64,000 nucleotides of DNA from Sphingomonas sp. 8AM (GTDB lineage: Bacteria; Pseudomonadota; Alphaproteobacteria; Sphingomonadales; Sphingomonadaceae). The notes beneath the pieces were generated by a model. The model made no database searches and was not told the origin of the DNA. It was given only the letters and a program-made list of their open reading frames with translations. The DNA lies in assembly GCF_902506455.1 (NCBI RefSeq), contig NZ_LR733844.1:2365866-2429865 (forward strand). Reading direction: 5' to 3'. Below, piece after piece: positions 7,374 to 15,166 of the stretch (positions are counted from its first letter, which is position 1; each line of letters starts with the position of its first letter). A program made the translations under genes and the position numbers.

Positions 7374-8570
7374 ATGCTCACCAGCGACGCCGTCAAGAAG
7401 GCGCGCGCTAAAGCGCGCGCTTACAAGATCGCCGACGAGCGCGGCCTGCATCTGTTCGTCGCACCGACCGGTCGCAAGTCGTTCCGACTGCGCTTCCGCT
7501 TCGCGGGGCAGGAGCAGCTGCTGACGATCGGCCAGTGGCCGGAGGTCTCGCTCGACGACGCGCGTGCCCGCGCCACGGCAGCGCGCGCGCAGCTCGCCCG
7601 CGGTGTTGATCCGCGCACCGCACCGCAGGTCATGACGTTCGAGCGCGCCGCCCGTGCCTGGCACGAGCGACAGCAACCCGGCTGGACTGCGGTCCACGCG
7701 GCTGACGTCCTCGCCAGCCTTGAGGCCGACGTTTTCCGCGCGATCGGCACCGACGCGCTGGACGCTATCGACGCGCCAGCGGTGTTGCGGATCGTGCGCG
7801 CGATCGAGCAGCGCGGCGCGATCCACACCGCGCGCCGCGTCCGCCAGCGGATCTCGGACGTGTACGCGCTCGCAGTCAGCGAGGGATGGGCGAGCAGCGA
7901 CCCGGCAGCGATCGTCGGCCGCGCGCTGACCCGCACGCCGGCGGCGCGGCACCACCCGGCGCTGACGTCGATCGACGAGGCGCGCGCGCTGCTCGCCGCG
8001 GCCGACCGGGTCGACGCGCGGCCGGCGGTGAAGCTCGCCTCGCGCTTCGTCGCGCTGACCGCGGTCCGGCTCGCCGCAGTGCGCGGCGCGCGCTGGGATG
8101 AGATCGAGGAGCTGGACGGCGCGCCGGTGTGGCGCGTGCCGGCGGCGCGGATGAAGCTGGCGGCGGCGAAGAAGCGTGACGCGGCGAACGACCATCTGGT
8201 GCCGCTCGCGCCGGCGGCGGCCGCGGTGCTGTGCGCGGCGCGGGCGCTCGACCCCGGCGCCGCGGCCGGCGGGCTGATCTTCCCGGGCCGCAATGGACGG
8301 ACGGCGATCGGCGAGGGCACGATCAACGCGCTCTACGCGCGCACGCCGTTCGCCGGCCGCCACGTCGTGTACGGCTGGCGGGCGACGTTCTCGACGGTGA
8401 TGAACGAGCGGCGGCCGGCCGATCGCACGGTGATCGACCGCGCGCTCGGCCATGTGCTGAAGCACGGCGACGGGACGGTCGCGAAGGTGGAGGGAGCGTA
8501 CAACCGCGCGCAGCACCTCGCGCCGCGCCGCCGCCTGTTCGACGAATGGGCGGCGATCCTGACCGGCTGA
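7374..8570 (+). CDS. P4-type tyrosine recombinase (integrase), copy 1
   Basis: The 398-residue protein has the usual order: an N-terminal arm-binding DUF4102-type domain (YKIADERGLHLFVAPTGRKS), a central SAM-like core (about 95-195) and a C-terminal catalytic domain. Visible catalytic elements are Arg in LTAVRLAAVRGARWDEI, Arg of the second box in YGWRATFST, His in ALGHV and the nucleophile Tyr in GAYNRA. The first residue of the HxxR box is Tyr, where the paralogue at 9531-10799 has His (PHGWR). It is transcribed towards the second integrase and does not lie beside a tRNA. Probably the relic or partner of a second integration event. Confidence 0.88.
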   Translation: MLTSDAVKKARAKARAYKIADERGLHLFVAPTGRKSFRLRFRFAGQEQLLTIGQWPEVSLDDARARATAARAQLARGVDPRTAPQVMTFERAARAWHERQQPGWTAVHAADVLASLEADVFRAIGTDALDAIDAPAVLRIVRAIEQRGAIHTARRVRQRISDVYALAVSEGWASSDPAAIVGRALTRTPAARHHPALTSIDEARALLAAADRVDARPAVKLASRFVALTAVRLAAVRGARWDEIEELDGAPVWRVPAARMKLAAAKKRDAANDHLVPLAPAAAAVLCAARALDPGAAAGGLIFPGRNGRTAIGEGTINALYARTPFAGRHVVYGWRATFSTVMNERRPADRTVIDRALGHVLKHGDGTVAKVEGAYNRAQHLAPRRRLFDEWAAILTG

Positions 8571-8734
8571 CCGCGCCGCGAGCGGGACGACGCAGGGGAG
8601 GGTGGCACGCTTCGTGCTCCATCCCCCCAGGCAGCCCGGGGCGGCGCAAGCCGCCACGCTCGACCGCCGGGCCTTGGCGGTCGGGTCGATGGGGCGGGGC
8701 CTTTCGGCACGGGGGGGATCAGCGAATTCGATGC

Positions 8735-8758
8735 ATGGGATCGCCTCGGCGATCCCAT
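8735..8758. terminator. Hairpin between convergent integrase and wHTH genes
   Basis: A perfect 11-bp inverted repeat (ATGGGATCGCC and GGCGATCCCAT) with a two-base centre lies four bases beyond the stop of the minus-strand wHTH gene. It is about 165 bases past the plus-strand integrase. The near-complete symmetry fits a bidirectional terminator or a protein-binding palindrome. Confidence 0.5.
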
Positions 8759-8761
8759 TCC

Positions 8762-9514
8762 TTATCCTTCAACCCCTGAGAGGGGGTACTGACCGTATGG
8801 TGGACTCGCGTTCACCCCTTCGGACGCGCGCGCGATCCCGGCCTCCATCCGGTCGAGGAGGTCGCGCAGCTCGGGGCTCGACGGTTGCGCGAACGCTTTC
8901 CGACTGCCCGGCGGCATCGTGCCTGATCGTCGCAGCCGGCGGCGGGCGAGCAGGTCGCGCAGGCGCTGCGCCACGCGCGCGGGGAGCGCCTCCGGGGTGA
9001 AGAAGTAGGAATTGGACACCTGACGGCGCAGCGGGCCGAACGACCCGTCGTTGCCCGTCCGCTCGGTGCGGCGGATCCAGTCGAGGACCTTCATCGCCTT
9101 CAGCCGGGCGAGCGCCCGAACGACCGTCGTCTTCGTCACCTTGGCCGCGCGCGCGATCGTCACCAGCTGCGGGTCGAGCCGGCCGGATCTGAAATCGATG
9201 GCAACCTTGCCGCGCCGGCCAAGGATCGCCTCGAGCACGCGAAGGCCATGCAGACCCAGGGGGCGCGCCCCGCCCCTCGCCCGTTCTTCGTCGTCCCATT
9301 CCGAGACGGCCTTCAACAGGCAGTCAATCCAGCTCAACGCGCCGGCGGTCGTGCCGTCGCCGATCGGCCGCGAAACGCGAGCCCGACGATCGTCGACGTC
9401 AATGCTGTGACGGCGGACCTTCCGATCGGTGCCACGCTCTTGCTTTCCTGTCAGGCAGGCGGTGAAGCCTTTCGTGAGCTGGCGCGCCTGACGCCCCATC
9501 GATGCCGCCGTCAC
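8762..9514 (-). CDS. Winged-helix protein of the tRNA-Tyr island (regulator or replication-initiator-like)
   Basis: A 250-residue basic protein starting at GTG 9514 (an ATG at 9499 is an alternative). Residues about 113-165 form a winged HTH: LDPQLVTIARAAKVTKTTVV, then RALARLKAMKVLDWIRRTER, resembling the DNA-binding part of plasmid and island replication or regulatory proteins in alphaproteobacteria. The N-terminal 60 residues and the arginine-rich C-terminus are unassigned. It sits 16 bases after the stop of integrase copy 2 on the same strand, so the two probably form one transcript. A role in excision control or replication of the excised island is possible but unproven. Confidence 0.6.
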   Translation of the reverse strand: MTAASMGRQARQLTKGFTACLTGKQERGTDRKVRRHSIDVDDRRARVSRPIGDGTTAGALSWIDCLLKAVSEWDDEERARGGARPLGLHGLRVLEAILGRRGKVAIDFRSGRLDPQLVTIARAAKVTKTTVVRALARLKAMKVLDWIRRTERTGNDGSFGPLRRQVSNSYFFTPEALPARVAQRLRDLLARRRLRRSGTMPPGSRKAFAQPSSPELRDLLDRMEAGIARASEGVNASPPYGQYPLSGVEG

Positions 9515-9530
9515 GCGCGGCCCCCGAGGC

Positions 9531-10799
9531 TCAGGCGTGCTGTCGCTTGCCCTCGAGCAGCGTCGCCGGCGGCGCGAGGCCGTTGGTCAGCATGTCCGCC
9601 CATTGCTGCGCGATCTCGCGCCGGCGCGGCATGTACGCGGCGCGATTGTAGTCGGCCTCCACCCCGGACGGGACGTGGGCGAGCATGAGGTCGATGACGG
9701 CGCGGTCGCCATCCCTGCCCTCCTTCTTCACCCGCTCGTTCATGATCGTCGAGAACGCGGCGCGCCACCCGTGCGGCACATGCACGCCCGAGAAACCTGC
9801 CTCGCGGTACGCCTTGCTCAGCGTGCTGTCGCTGATCGGCTTGCGGGCATTGCGGACGCTGCGGAAAATCAGCCCCGTCGCGTTCCGCCCCGAGAAGGCG
9901 ATCGCCACGTTGACGGTTTCGACCGCCTGGCGCGACAGCGGGACGATGAATTCGAAGGCGTCGTCCTGCTTGCGCTCGACGCCCAGCTTCATCTTCCGCG
10001 CCGGGATGCGCCAGATCGGCGCGTCCCCGTCGAGGTCCTCGAATTCGTGCACCTCGGCATGGCGCAACGTCGCCGAGCGCACCGCCGTCAGCGCGAGCAG
10101 CCGGGAGGCGAGCTTGGTAAGCGGATGACCCGGCTGGCGTTCCGAAGCGGTCAACACCGCCTGCGCCTGTTTGATCGTTCGTGCCGCTGGAAACTTGCCC
10201 TTCGGCTTGCGGCCGAGCGCGCGTTTGGTGACCGCCGCAGGATCCGCCGACGCGATCCCCGCGCCGATCGCGGTGGCGAACACTTCCGAGATCCGCTGAC
10301 GCACCCGGTGCGCGGTCTCGACGGCGCCGCGCGCCTCGATCGGCTTCAGCACCTCCAGCACCAGCGGCGTCGTCACCGCTGTGATCGGGAGCTTGCCGAT
10401 CTTCGGGAAGACGTCGTTGACGAAGCTGTTGAGCACGATCGCCGCATAGCGCGCCGACCAGCCCGCCTCCTGGCTGGCATGCCACCCGCGGGCCACCTTC
10501 TCGAAGGTGCTGTCCGCCATCGCCGTCTGCTCGGCCGCGCGCTGGCGCTTGCTGACCGCCGGATCTCCGCCATCGCGCAGCACCCGGGCCGCCTCCTCGC
10601 GAAGCTGACGCGCCTTTGCCAGCGTGATCTCCGGATAGCCGCCGAATACCAGCCGCTTCTCCTTGCCGCCGAAGCGGTACTTCCACCGCCACGACTTGAA
10701 CCCGCTGGGCAGGACGTAGAGGTAGAGGCCGTGCGCATCGCCAAGCTTGTACGGCTTGTCCTTGGCCGGCGCTTTCCGACAGGCGACATCGGTCAGCAC
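9531..10799 (-). CDS. P4-type tyrosine recombinase (integrase), copy 2, at tRNA-Tyr
   Basis: From GTG 10799 the frame gives 422 residues opening with VLTDVACRKAPAKDKPYKL, the standard start of the DUF4102 arm-binding domain. The catalytic domain shows PHGWRAAFST (HxxR box), LAHVPSG and the nucleophile Tyr in ADYNRAAYM. The first box reads LLALTAVRSATLR. The gene lies immediately downstream of, and on the same strand as, tRNA-Tyr, the classic arrangement for integration into a tRNA 3' end. It is clearly homologous to copy 1 across the core and catalytic domains (QRISEVFATAIGAGIASADP against QRISDVYALAVSEGWASSDP). Three GTGCCCCCA repeats precede it. Confidence 0.9.
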   Translation of the reverse strand: MLTDVACRKAPAKDKPYKLGDAHGLYLYVLPSGFKSWRWKYRFGGKEKRLVFGGYPEITLAKARQLREEAARVLRDGGDPAVSKRQRAAEQTAMADSTFEKVARGWHASQEAGWSARYAAIVLNSFVNDVFPKIGKLPITAVTTPLVLEVLKPIEARGAVETAHRVRQRISEVFATAIGAGIASADPAAVTKRALGRKPKGKFPAARTIKQAQAVLTASERQPGHPLTKLASRLLALTAVRSATLRHAEVHEFEDLDGDAPIWRIPARKMKLGVERKQDDAFEFIVPLSRQAVETVNVAIAFSGRNATGLIFRSVRNARKPISDSTLSKAYREAGFSGVHVPHGWRAAFSTIMNERVKKEGRDGDRAVIDLMLAHVPSGVEADYNRAAYMPRRREIAQQWADMLTNGLAPPATLLEGKRQHA

Positions 10800-10802
10800 C
10801 CG

Positions 10803-10844
10803 GTGCCCCCAAGCCTGCTGGATCGTGCCCCCAAAGTGCCCCCA
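10803..10844. repeat. Three GTGCCCCCA direct repeats upstream of integrase copy 2
   Basis: GTGCCCCCA occurs at 10803-10811, 10825-10833 and 10836-10844, between the integrase start and tRNA-Tyr. Short clustered repeats at this place are plausible integrase arm-type binding sites or operators of the integrase promoter. Assignment is by position and repetition only. Confidence 0.5.
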
Positions 10845-10959
10845 GAATCGACGCGCTGCATGGGTTCCATCTGGAACCATGCGGGACGACGGACAAGCCT
10901 TCCCACGAGGGGAATGGGGGCATCGGAGGAGTGTTGGGGAACCGTTCGGATCGAAGGGT

Positions 10960-11045
10960 TGGTGGAAGGGACTGGATTCGAACCAGTGTACACTTGCGTG
11001 GGCAGATTTACAGTCTGCTGCCTTTAACCACTCGGCCACCCTTCC
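10960..11045 (-). tRNA. tRNA-Tyr (GTA anticodon)
   Basis: On the minus strand the sequence folds as a class II tRNA. The 7-bp acceptor stem is GGAAGGG/CCCTTCC, the anticodon stem-loop is CAGACTGTAAATCTG with anticodon GTA, there is a variable arm, and the T-arm contains GGTTCGAATCC. Discriminator A is followed by an encoded CCA (10960-10962). Its 3' end faces integrase copy 2 and is the likely attachment site. I did not find a second copy of the 3' end that would mark the far boundary. Confidence 0.95.
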
Positions 11046-11263
11046 ACGAGCGGCGCTGTCAAAGCGAGGGGGCCCAATGCCCGCGCATCGCCGACCTGTC
11101 AACGCCTGTGTCGCGATGCCGCAACAATTTGCGGGACGGTTGCGCGCGCTGCGCGTGACGCATAGCGTCCGCCACCGCTCATTCCTGATCGACAATTACG
11201 GACCCGACCCGTCATGCGCCCTTTCCCGACCGCCACCGCCACATCGCTCCGGGGCCACCGCTG

Positions 11264-12031
11264 ATGGCGCGCCGCGGCCATCGCCCGAGCCAGGCGCAGG
11301 GCAATCGTCCCCGGTTGTGGGGGCGCCACGCGGTCACCGCCGCGCTCGCCAACCCCGAACGGACGGTGCGCAAGATCTGGGGCACGCGCGAGGCGCTGTC
11401 GTCGCTCAGCCTGCCGCCGGTGCTGCCGGTAGTCTATGCCGACGTCGCGGATCTCGGCCGGCTGGTGCCGTCCGACGCACCGCACCAGGGACTGGTGGCG
11501 GAGGTCGACCCGCTCGAGGACGTATGGCTGGGCGACCTGCTCGAACAGGGCAGCACCGACGATCCCGAGCGTCCGCGCCCGCTGGTGGTGCTCGATCAGG
11601 TGACCGACCCGCACAATGTCGGCGCGATCCTGCGCTCGGCCGCCGCCTTCGACGCGCTGGGCATCATCACGCAGGACCGCCACGCGCCGCCCGAATCGGG
11701 CGCGCTCGCGCGCGCGGCAAGCGGCGCGCTGGAAACGGTGCCGTGGGTGCGGGTCGTCAATCTGGCGCGCGCGCTGGAGGAGATGGCCGAGGCGGGCTGC
11801 TGGCGGATCGGGCTGACCGGCCATGCGCCGCAGACCCTGCAGCAATCGCTCGCCGACATCGGCCCCGGCCGCCGCATCGCGATCGTGGTCGGTGCGGAAG
11901 GCGAAGGAATGCGCCAGAACACCGAGACGCATTGCGACGAGCTGGCGAAGCTGCCGATCTCGGGCAAGGTCGAGAGCCTCAACGTCTCGAACGCCGCCGC
12001 GATCGCGCTCTACGCGGTGACCGCGCGCTGA
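11264..12031 (+). CDS. rlmB: 23S rRNA (guanosine-2'-O)-methyltransferase RlmB
   Basis: The 255-residue SpoU/TrmH-family protein has an N-terminal substrate-binding region (LWGRHAVTAALANPERTVRK) and a SPOUT catalytic domain. Its three motifs are visible: VTDPHNVGAILRSA, IVVGAEGEGMR and LPISGKVESLNVSNAAAIAL. RlmB methylates G2251 (E. coli numbering) in the 23S rRNA P-loop using SAM. The assignment to RlmB rather than another TrmH relative rests on overall length and the N-terminal domain. It stands alone between tRNA-Tyr and a convergent ferredoxin gene. Confidence 0.88.
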   Translation: MARRGHRPSQAQGNRPRLWGRHAVTAALANPERTVRKIWGTREALSSLSLPPVLPVVYADVADLGRLVPSDAPHQGLVAEVDPLEDVWLGDLLEQGSTDDPERPRPLVVLDQVTDPHNVGAILRSAAAFDALGIITQDRHAPPESGALARAASGALETVPWVRVVNLARALEEMAEAGCWRIGLTGHAPQTLQQSLADIGPGRRIAIVVGAEGEGMRQNTETHCDELAKLPISGKVESLNVSNAAAIALYAVTAR

Positions 12032-12037
12032 CCTTCT

Positions 12038-12068
12038 CCGTCGTCCCCGCCCTGGGCGAGGGCGACGG
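12038..12068. terminator. Hairpin between convergent rlmB and ferredoxin genes
   Basis: CCGTCG at 12038-12043 pairs with CGACGG at 12063-12068. The GC-rich interior (CCCCGCC with GGGCGAGG) can extend the stem. It occupies most of the 45-base gap between two convergent stops, fitting a shared terminator. No clear T-run. Confidence 0.45.
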
Positions 12069-12076
12069 ATCGCGGC

Positions 12077-12394
12077 TCAATCCTCCGCGGCGATCCGCAC
12101 GCGCAGGCCGTCCAGTGCCGGGCCGAATTCGATCTGGCACGACAGCCGCGAGGTCGCGTCGCGGTCCGCCGCGGCGTCAAGCAGGTCATTCTCGTCCTCG
12201 CTCATCGGCGGCAGCCTGTCGGCGAACGCCGGATCGACATGGACATGGCAGGTCGCGCAGCTGCAACACCCGCCGCACAACGCCAGCACCTCGTCGATCC
12301 CGCCGTCGCGGATTACTTCCATGACCGAAAAACCCGCCTGCCCTTCGAGTTCGCGTTCTTCCCCGTTGCGGGTCTCGACGATAAGCTTGGCCAT
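12077..12394 (-). CDS. 2Fe-2S ferredoxin, adrenodoxin type
   Basis: The 105-residue protein starts at ATG 12394 ([19 protein letters not shown]), with GGTGGAG a few bases upstream as a ribosome site. Cluster ligands follow the C-x5-C-x2-C spacing in [17 protein letters not shown] with a fourth Cys in RLSCQIEFG near the C-terminus. [17 protein letters not shown] sequence before the first Cys and the [11 protein letters not shown] loop are typical of ferredoxins that feed cytochromes P450 or Fe-S assembly. The partner cannot be told. The longer frame upstream of ATG 12394 overlaps the divergent glycosylase and is not used. Confidence 0.9.
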   Translation of the reverse strand: MAKLIVETRNGEERELEGQAGFSVMEVIRDGGIDEVLALCGGCCSCATCHVHVDPAFADRLPPMSEDENDLLDAAADRDATSRLSCQIEFGPALDGLRVRIAAED

Positions 12395-12447
12395 ATGAAC
12401 TCCACCGATAATCGCCCCGCCCATGACGGCAAGCCAGAGCCCGCGCA

Positions 12448-13074
12448 ATGGGGCTGAGCGCCGCCGACCTCAACGCCGGCCTCGACGCGCTCTCCGCGCG
12501 CGAACCCGCCTTCGCCGCCGCGCTGGAGCGGGTCGGCTACCCCGCCCCGCGCATCCGCGCGCCCGGCTATGCCACGTTGCTGCGCACGATCCTTGGCCAG
12601 CAGGTGAGCGTGAAGGCCGCCGATGCGGTGTGGCGCAAGCTGGAGGCGCTGGGCGACCCGACCGACCCCGCGATGATCGCGAAGCTGGACGACGACATGC
12701 TGCGCGCCTGCGGCTTCTCGCGCCAGAAGAGCGGCTATGCGCGCAGCCTTGCCGAAGAGGTGCTGAGCGGGCGGCTCGATCTCGGCAACCTGCCTGCCGA
12801 TGACGAGGAAGCGATCGTGCAGCTCGTCCGCGTGAAAGGGATCGGGCGGTGGTCGGCGGAAGTCTATCTGCTGTTCGCCGAAGGCCGCCCCGACATCTGG
12901 CCAGCGGGCGATCTGGCGGTGCAGATCGAAACCGGGCGCATCCTCGGCCACCCCGAACGCCCCGGCGAGAAGTTGACCCGCGAACTGGCGGAGCCGTGGC
13001 GCCCCTATCGCGGCGCGGCGGCGATCTTCACCTGGCATCATTATGGCGCCGGGGCCGACGCCGCGCCGGTCTGA
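12448..13074 (+). CDS. DNA-3-methyladenine glycosylase II, HhH-GPD family (AlkA-like)
   Basis: The 208-residue protein contains an HhH-GPD fold. [19 protein letters not shown] is the conserved early helix, [18 protein letters not shown] the helix-hairpin-helix, and WPAGDLAVQ holds the catalytic Asp. Such enzymes excise alkylated purines in base-excision repair. It lacks the N-terminal domain of E. coli AlkA and matches the shorter alphaproteobacterial form. It is divergent from the ferredoxin gene (start-to-start gap 53 bases), so they share a promoter region. Confidence 0.88.
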   Translation: MGLSAADLNAGLDALSAREPAFAAALERVGYPAPRIRAPGYATLLRTILGQQVSVKAADAVWRKLEALGDPTDPAMIAKLDDDMLRACGFSRQKSGYARSLAEEVLSGRLDLGNLPADDEEAIVQLVRVKGIGRWSAEVYLLFAEGRPDIWPAGDLAVQIETGRILGHPERPGEKLTRELAEPWRPYRGAAAIFTWHHYGAGADAAPV

Positions 13075-13148
13075 TTTTCCGGGCATTTACGTCACTTTAA
13101 CAATGCTGCCGAATAGAGGGATCGAACCGAGCTGCGGAAGAAGGGGCG

Positions 13149-14096
13149 ATGAGGACAGCGTTCGATCGCGCGCGCCGCGCGCTCAACTTCCTCGAACTGC
13201 ATCAACTCGACCCGTCGCCGTCGCATTATGAATTTGCGCTGGCGGTGATCGGCGCGCCGGGGTCGCGCCTGTCGGAAGCGGTCGCCGCGCAGACCGATGG
13301 CGGGCTGCGGCTGACCACCGCGACCGTCCAGACGCTCGTCGACCATTACCTTTCCCCGCCGCGCGAACAGACGCTCGATCGTCGCGAACGCACCGTGATG
13401 CGACAGGCCCAGGAACTCGGCACGCTCACCAGCGACGCCCACGACCTGACCGAGGCGCTCGGCCGCGACATGGGCGCGTTGGTCGGCACCGCCGACATCG
13501 CGCCGCCCGACGCCACCGCGTTCATCGACCGGCTGTCCGACGCCGAGCGCGAGCTGGCGGCACTACGCAGCGAGGTGATCCAGCTGCGCGACAATATCGT
13601 CCCCTCCCCGCCGCCCGAGGACAGCGGTCGCGACAATCTGACGCAGGCGCTCAACCGCAGCGGCGCGCGTGACGTGATGGCGCGCGCGGATGCGGGCGGC
13701 GAGGCGCATGTCGTGCTGGCGTTCAGCGTCGACACGCTGGAGGCCATCAACGATCGTTTCGGCCGCGCGGTCGGCGACAATGTCCTCAACGCCTTCGCCG
13801 CGACGCTGCAGCAGACATTCGCGGAGGAAGAGCTGATCCGCTGGAGCGGTAACGAATTCGTCTTCATCACGCGCGGGATGCCGGTTGCGACCGCGCGCGT
13901 GCTGACCGATCAGGCGCTGTCCTCGTTCGCGGCGCGGCGGCTGCGGCTGCGCGGCTCGGGTGAGCCGATCGGCACCGTCACTGCCTCCGCCGGCATCGCG
14001 ACCGGTGCGGCGGGCGGACAGGAAGGCTCGCTGATCGCTGCCCGCGCCAATGCCGCGCTGGCCGCCAGCCACGGCGGGAACCAGCTGGAGGGGTGA
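13149..14096 (+). CDS. GGDEF-family protein with degenerate active-site motif
   Basis: The 315-residue cytosolic protein has an N-terminal helical module (about 1-70, LNFLELHQLDPSPSHYEFAL), a coiled-coil-like middle (DRLSDAERELAALRSEVIQL) and a GGDEF fold from about 155. The signature is RWSGNEFVF, so the first Gly and the metal-binding Asp of GGDEF are Ser and Asn. Diguanylate cyclase activity is therefore unlikely; it may bind GTP or act as a regulatory partner. The start ATG follows AAGAAGGGGCG, a reasonable ribosome site. Apparently a single-gene unit. Confidence 0.82.
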   Translation: MRTAFDRARRALNFLELHQLDPSPSHYEFALAVIGAPGSRLSEAVAAQTDGGLRLTTATVQTLVDHYLSPPREQTLDRRERTVMRQAQELGTLTSDAHDLTEALGRDMGALVGTADIAPPDATAFIDRLSDAERELAALRSEVIQLRDNIVPSPPPEDSGRDNLTQALNRSGARDVMARADAGGEAHVVLAFSVDTLEAINDRFGRAVGDNVLNAFAATLQQTFAEEELIRWSGNEFVFITRGMPVATARVLTDQALSSFAARRLRLRGSGEPIGTVTASAGIATGAAGGQEGSLIAARANAALAASHGGNQLEG

Positions 14097-14103
14097 GCGG
14101 GCT

Positions 14104-14514
14104 TTAGGCCACCGGGTGCAGATAGTTGATGAAGCTGGCGTAGACGTTCGGAAGCGACAGGCCGCCGATGGTCAGCAGTTCGACCATCTGGCCCAGCATC
14201 GGTGCTTCCGCATCATCATCAGGCATGATCAACTCGTGGCCGTTCAGTTCGAGGAACATGAGCATCGCCACGGCGGCAGTGCGCTTGTTGCCGTCGATAA
14301 AGGGGTGGTCTCGCGCCAGTGCCCGGCACAGGACCAGCGCCAGCATCAATAGGTCGCGTTCGCCTTCGTAATACGCGACATGCCGTGGCGACATGACGGC
14401 GCTTTCGACCAGCCCGCAATCCTTGATGCCGTCCAAGCCGCCATAGCGGGCAATCTGATCCTCATGGATAGCCAGAATGTCCGCCGTCGTGAGCCAGATC
14501 GGCTCAACGGCCAA
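14104..14514 (-). CDS. Type II toxin, Doc (death-on-curing) family of Fic proteins
   Basis: The 136-residue protein contains the Fic/Doc motif HPFIDGNKRTA at residues 70-80, with His, Asn and Arg intact. It opens with PIWLTTADILAIHEDQIARY, as in Doc toxins. Doc toxins phosphorylate EF-Tu and stop translation unless bound by the partner antitoxin. The frame starts with TTG at 14514, inside the last codons of the upstream antitoxin (11-base overlap), indicating translational coupling. The gene runs convergent to the GGDEF gene with an 8-base gap. Likely a stability or stress module acquired by transfer. Confidence 0.88.
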   Translation of the reverse strand: MAVEPIWLTTADILAIHEDQIARYGGLDGIKDCGLVESAVMSPRHVAYYEGERDLLMLALVLCRALARDHPFIDGNKRTAAVAMLMFLELNGHELIMPDDDAEAPMLGQMVELLTIGGLSLPNVYASFINYLHPVA

Positions 14515-14647
14515 GATAGCGCAAGCTGTTCTCGTACCGCGCGTTTACCCGATGCAATATCGACGCGCGATCAGCGTCGGGACGCGGCTGCGCTTCCACC
14601 GCCGGCGACTGCGGCTCGTCGACAGACGTCTTCTTGGCTTGGCTCAT
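14504..14647 (-). CDS. Putative antitoxin of the Doc module
   Basis: A 47-codon frame from ATG 14647 (MSQAKKTSVDEPQ) to TGA 14504. The N-terminus is polar and probably disordered; the C-terminal half (ASILHRVNARYENSLRYLGR) is predicted helical and amphipathic. It overlaps the toxin start by 11 bases. Doc antitoxins such as Phd usually carry about 70 residues with a DNA-binding fold, so this one is short and seems to keep only a toxin-binding helix. Role inferred from size, position and overlap. Confidence 0.65.
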   Translation of the reverse strand: MSQAKKTSVDEPQSPAVEAQPRPDADRASILHRVNARYENSLRYLGR

Positions 14648-14722
14648 GACGACATCCTCGTTAACCGGGTCACAGCGAAGATACGCTCTCGCCCAGCCGG
14701 ACGCAACGAGGACGCCAAACGC

Positions 14723-15142
14723 CTACTTCGCCGGGCGCCACGTCTGCGTTTGGCAGAAGAAGGCGATGCAGCCCTTCACCGCCAGCGTGCCGTCGGCGTT
14801 CTTCGCCACGATCGACTTGTAGGTCTTGCCGTTGCGCGGATCGTAGATCTTGCCGCGCCAGTCCTTGCCGGCATCCTTGAACTCCGACAGGATCGGCATT
14901 CCCAGAACGGGACGCGTACGCAGGCTCGCGTCGCTGTTGTTGACGTCGGTGTCGGGGGCGCCGGGGCGCTTCTTGAGGATCGTCGTCAGCTTGCCGCAGG
15001 TCACGCTGCCGCACGGGCCGACCGTGATGACGCCGGCGCCGTCCTCGGTGACGTAGCGTCCGGCGATCGGGGTGGCGGCGGAGGCGGTCGCGGGGACGAC
15101 GGCGGCGAGCAGCGCAAGCGCGGCGGGGAGCATGATACGCAT
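14723..15142 (-). CDS. DUF2147 exported protein
   Basis: The 139-residue protein has a Sec signal peptide (MRIMLPAALALLAAVVPATASA) and one DUF2147 domain: IAGRYVTEDGAGVITV, GMPILSEFKDAG, WRGKIYDPRNGKTY and a closing CIAFFCQTQTWRPA. Two cysteine pairs (PCGSVTC, CIAFFC) suggest periplasmic disulphides. Function is unknown; related proteins occur widely in proteobacteria. It is divergent from the MTA phosphorylase gene with a 24-base gap, so the two promoters must overlap. Confidence 0.88.
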   Translation of the reverse strand: MRIMLPAALALLAAVVPATASAATPIAGRYVTEDGAGVITVGPCGSVTCGKLTTILKKRPGAPDTDVNNSDASLRTRPVLGMPILSEFKDAGKDWRGKIYDPRNGKTYKSIVAKNADGTLAVKGCIAFFCQTQTWRPAK

Positions 15143-15166
15143 GTGCGGAACTATCGGAGATCAGTG

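Noticed and set aside
7421..8657. Long minus-strand open frames antisense to integrase copy 1
   Set aside because: They are Arg/Ala/Pro-rich translations without domains, mirror a clear integrase and arise from the high GC content. Only the 3' part (6774-7229), beyond the integrase, shows a lipoprotein.
4400..10960. A direct repeat of the tRNA-Tyr 3' end marking the far island boundary
   Set aside because: Looked for GGTTCGAATCCAGTCCC-like sequence on both strands by eye and found none; the boundary remains unknown.
9537..11027. A 496-codon plus-strand frame opposite integrase copy 2
   Set aside because: Arg/Asp/His-rich, no motif, fully antisense to a conserved integrase and runs into tRNA-Tyr.
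10903..11045. tRNA-Leu or tRNA-Ser, because of the long variable arm
   Set aside because: The anticodon is GTA in a Tyr-type loop; bacterial tRNA-Tyr also has a long variable arm.
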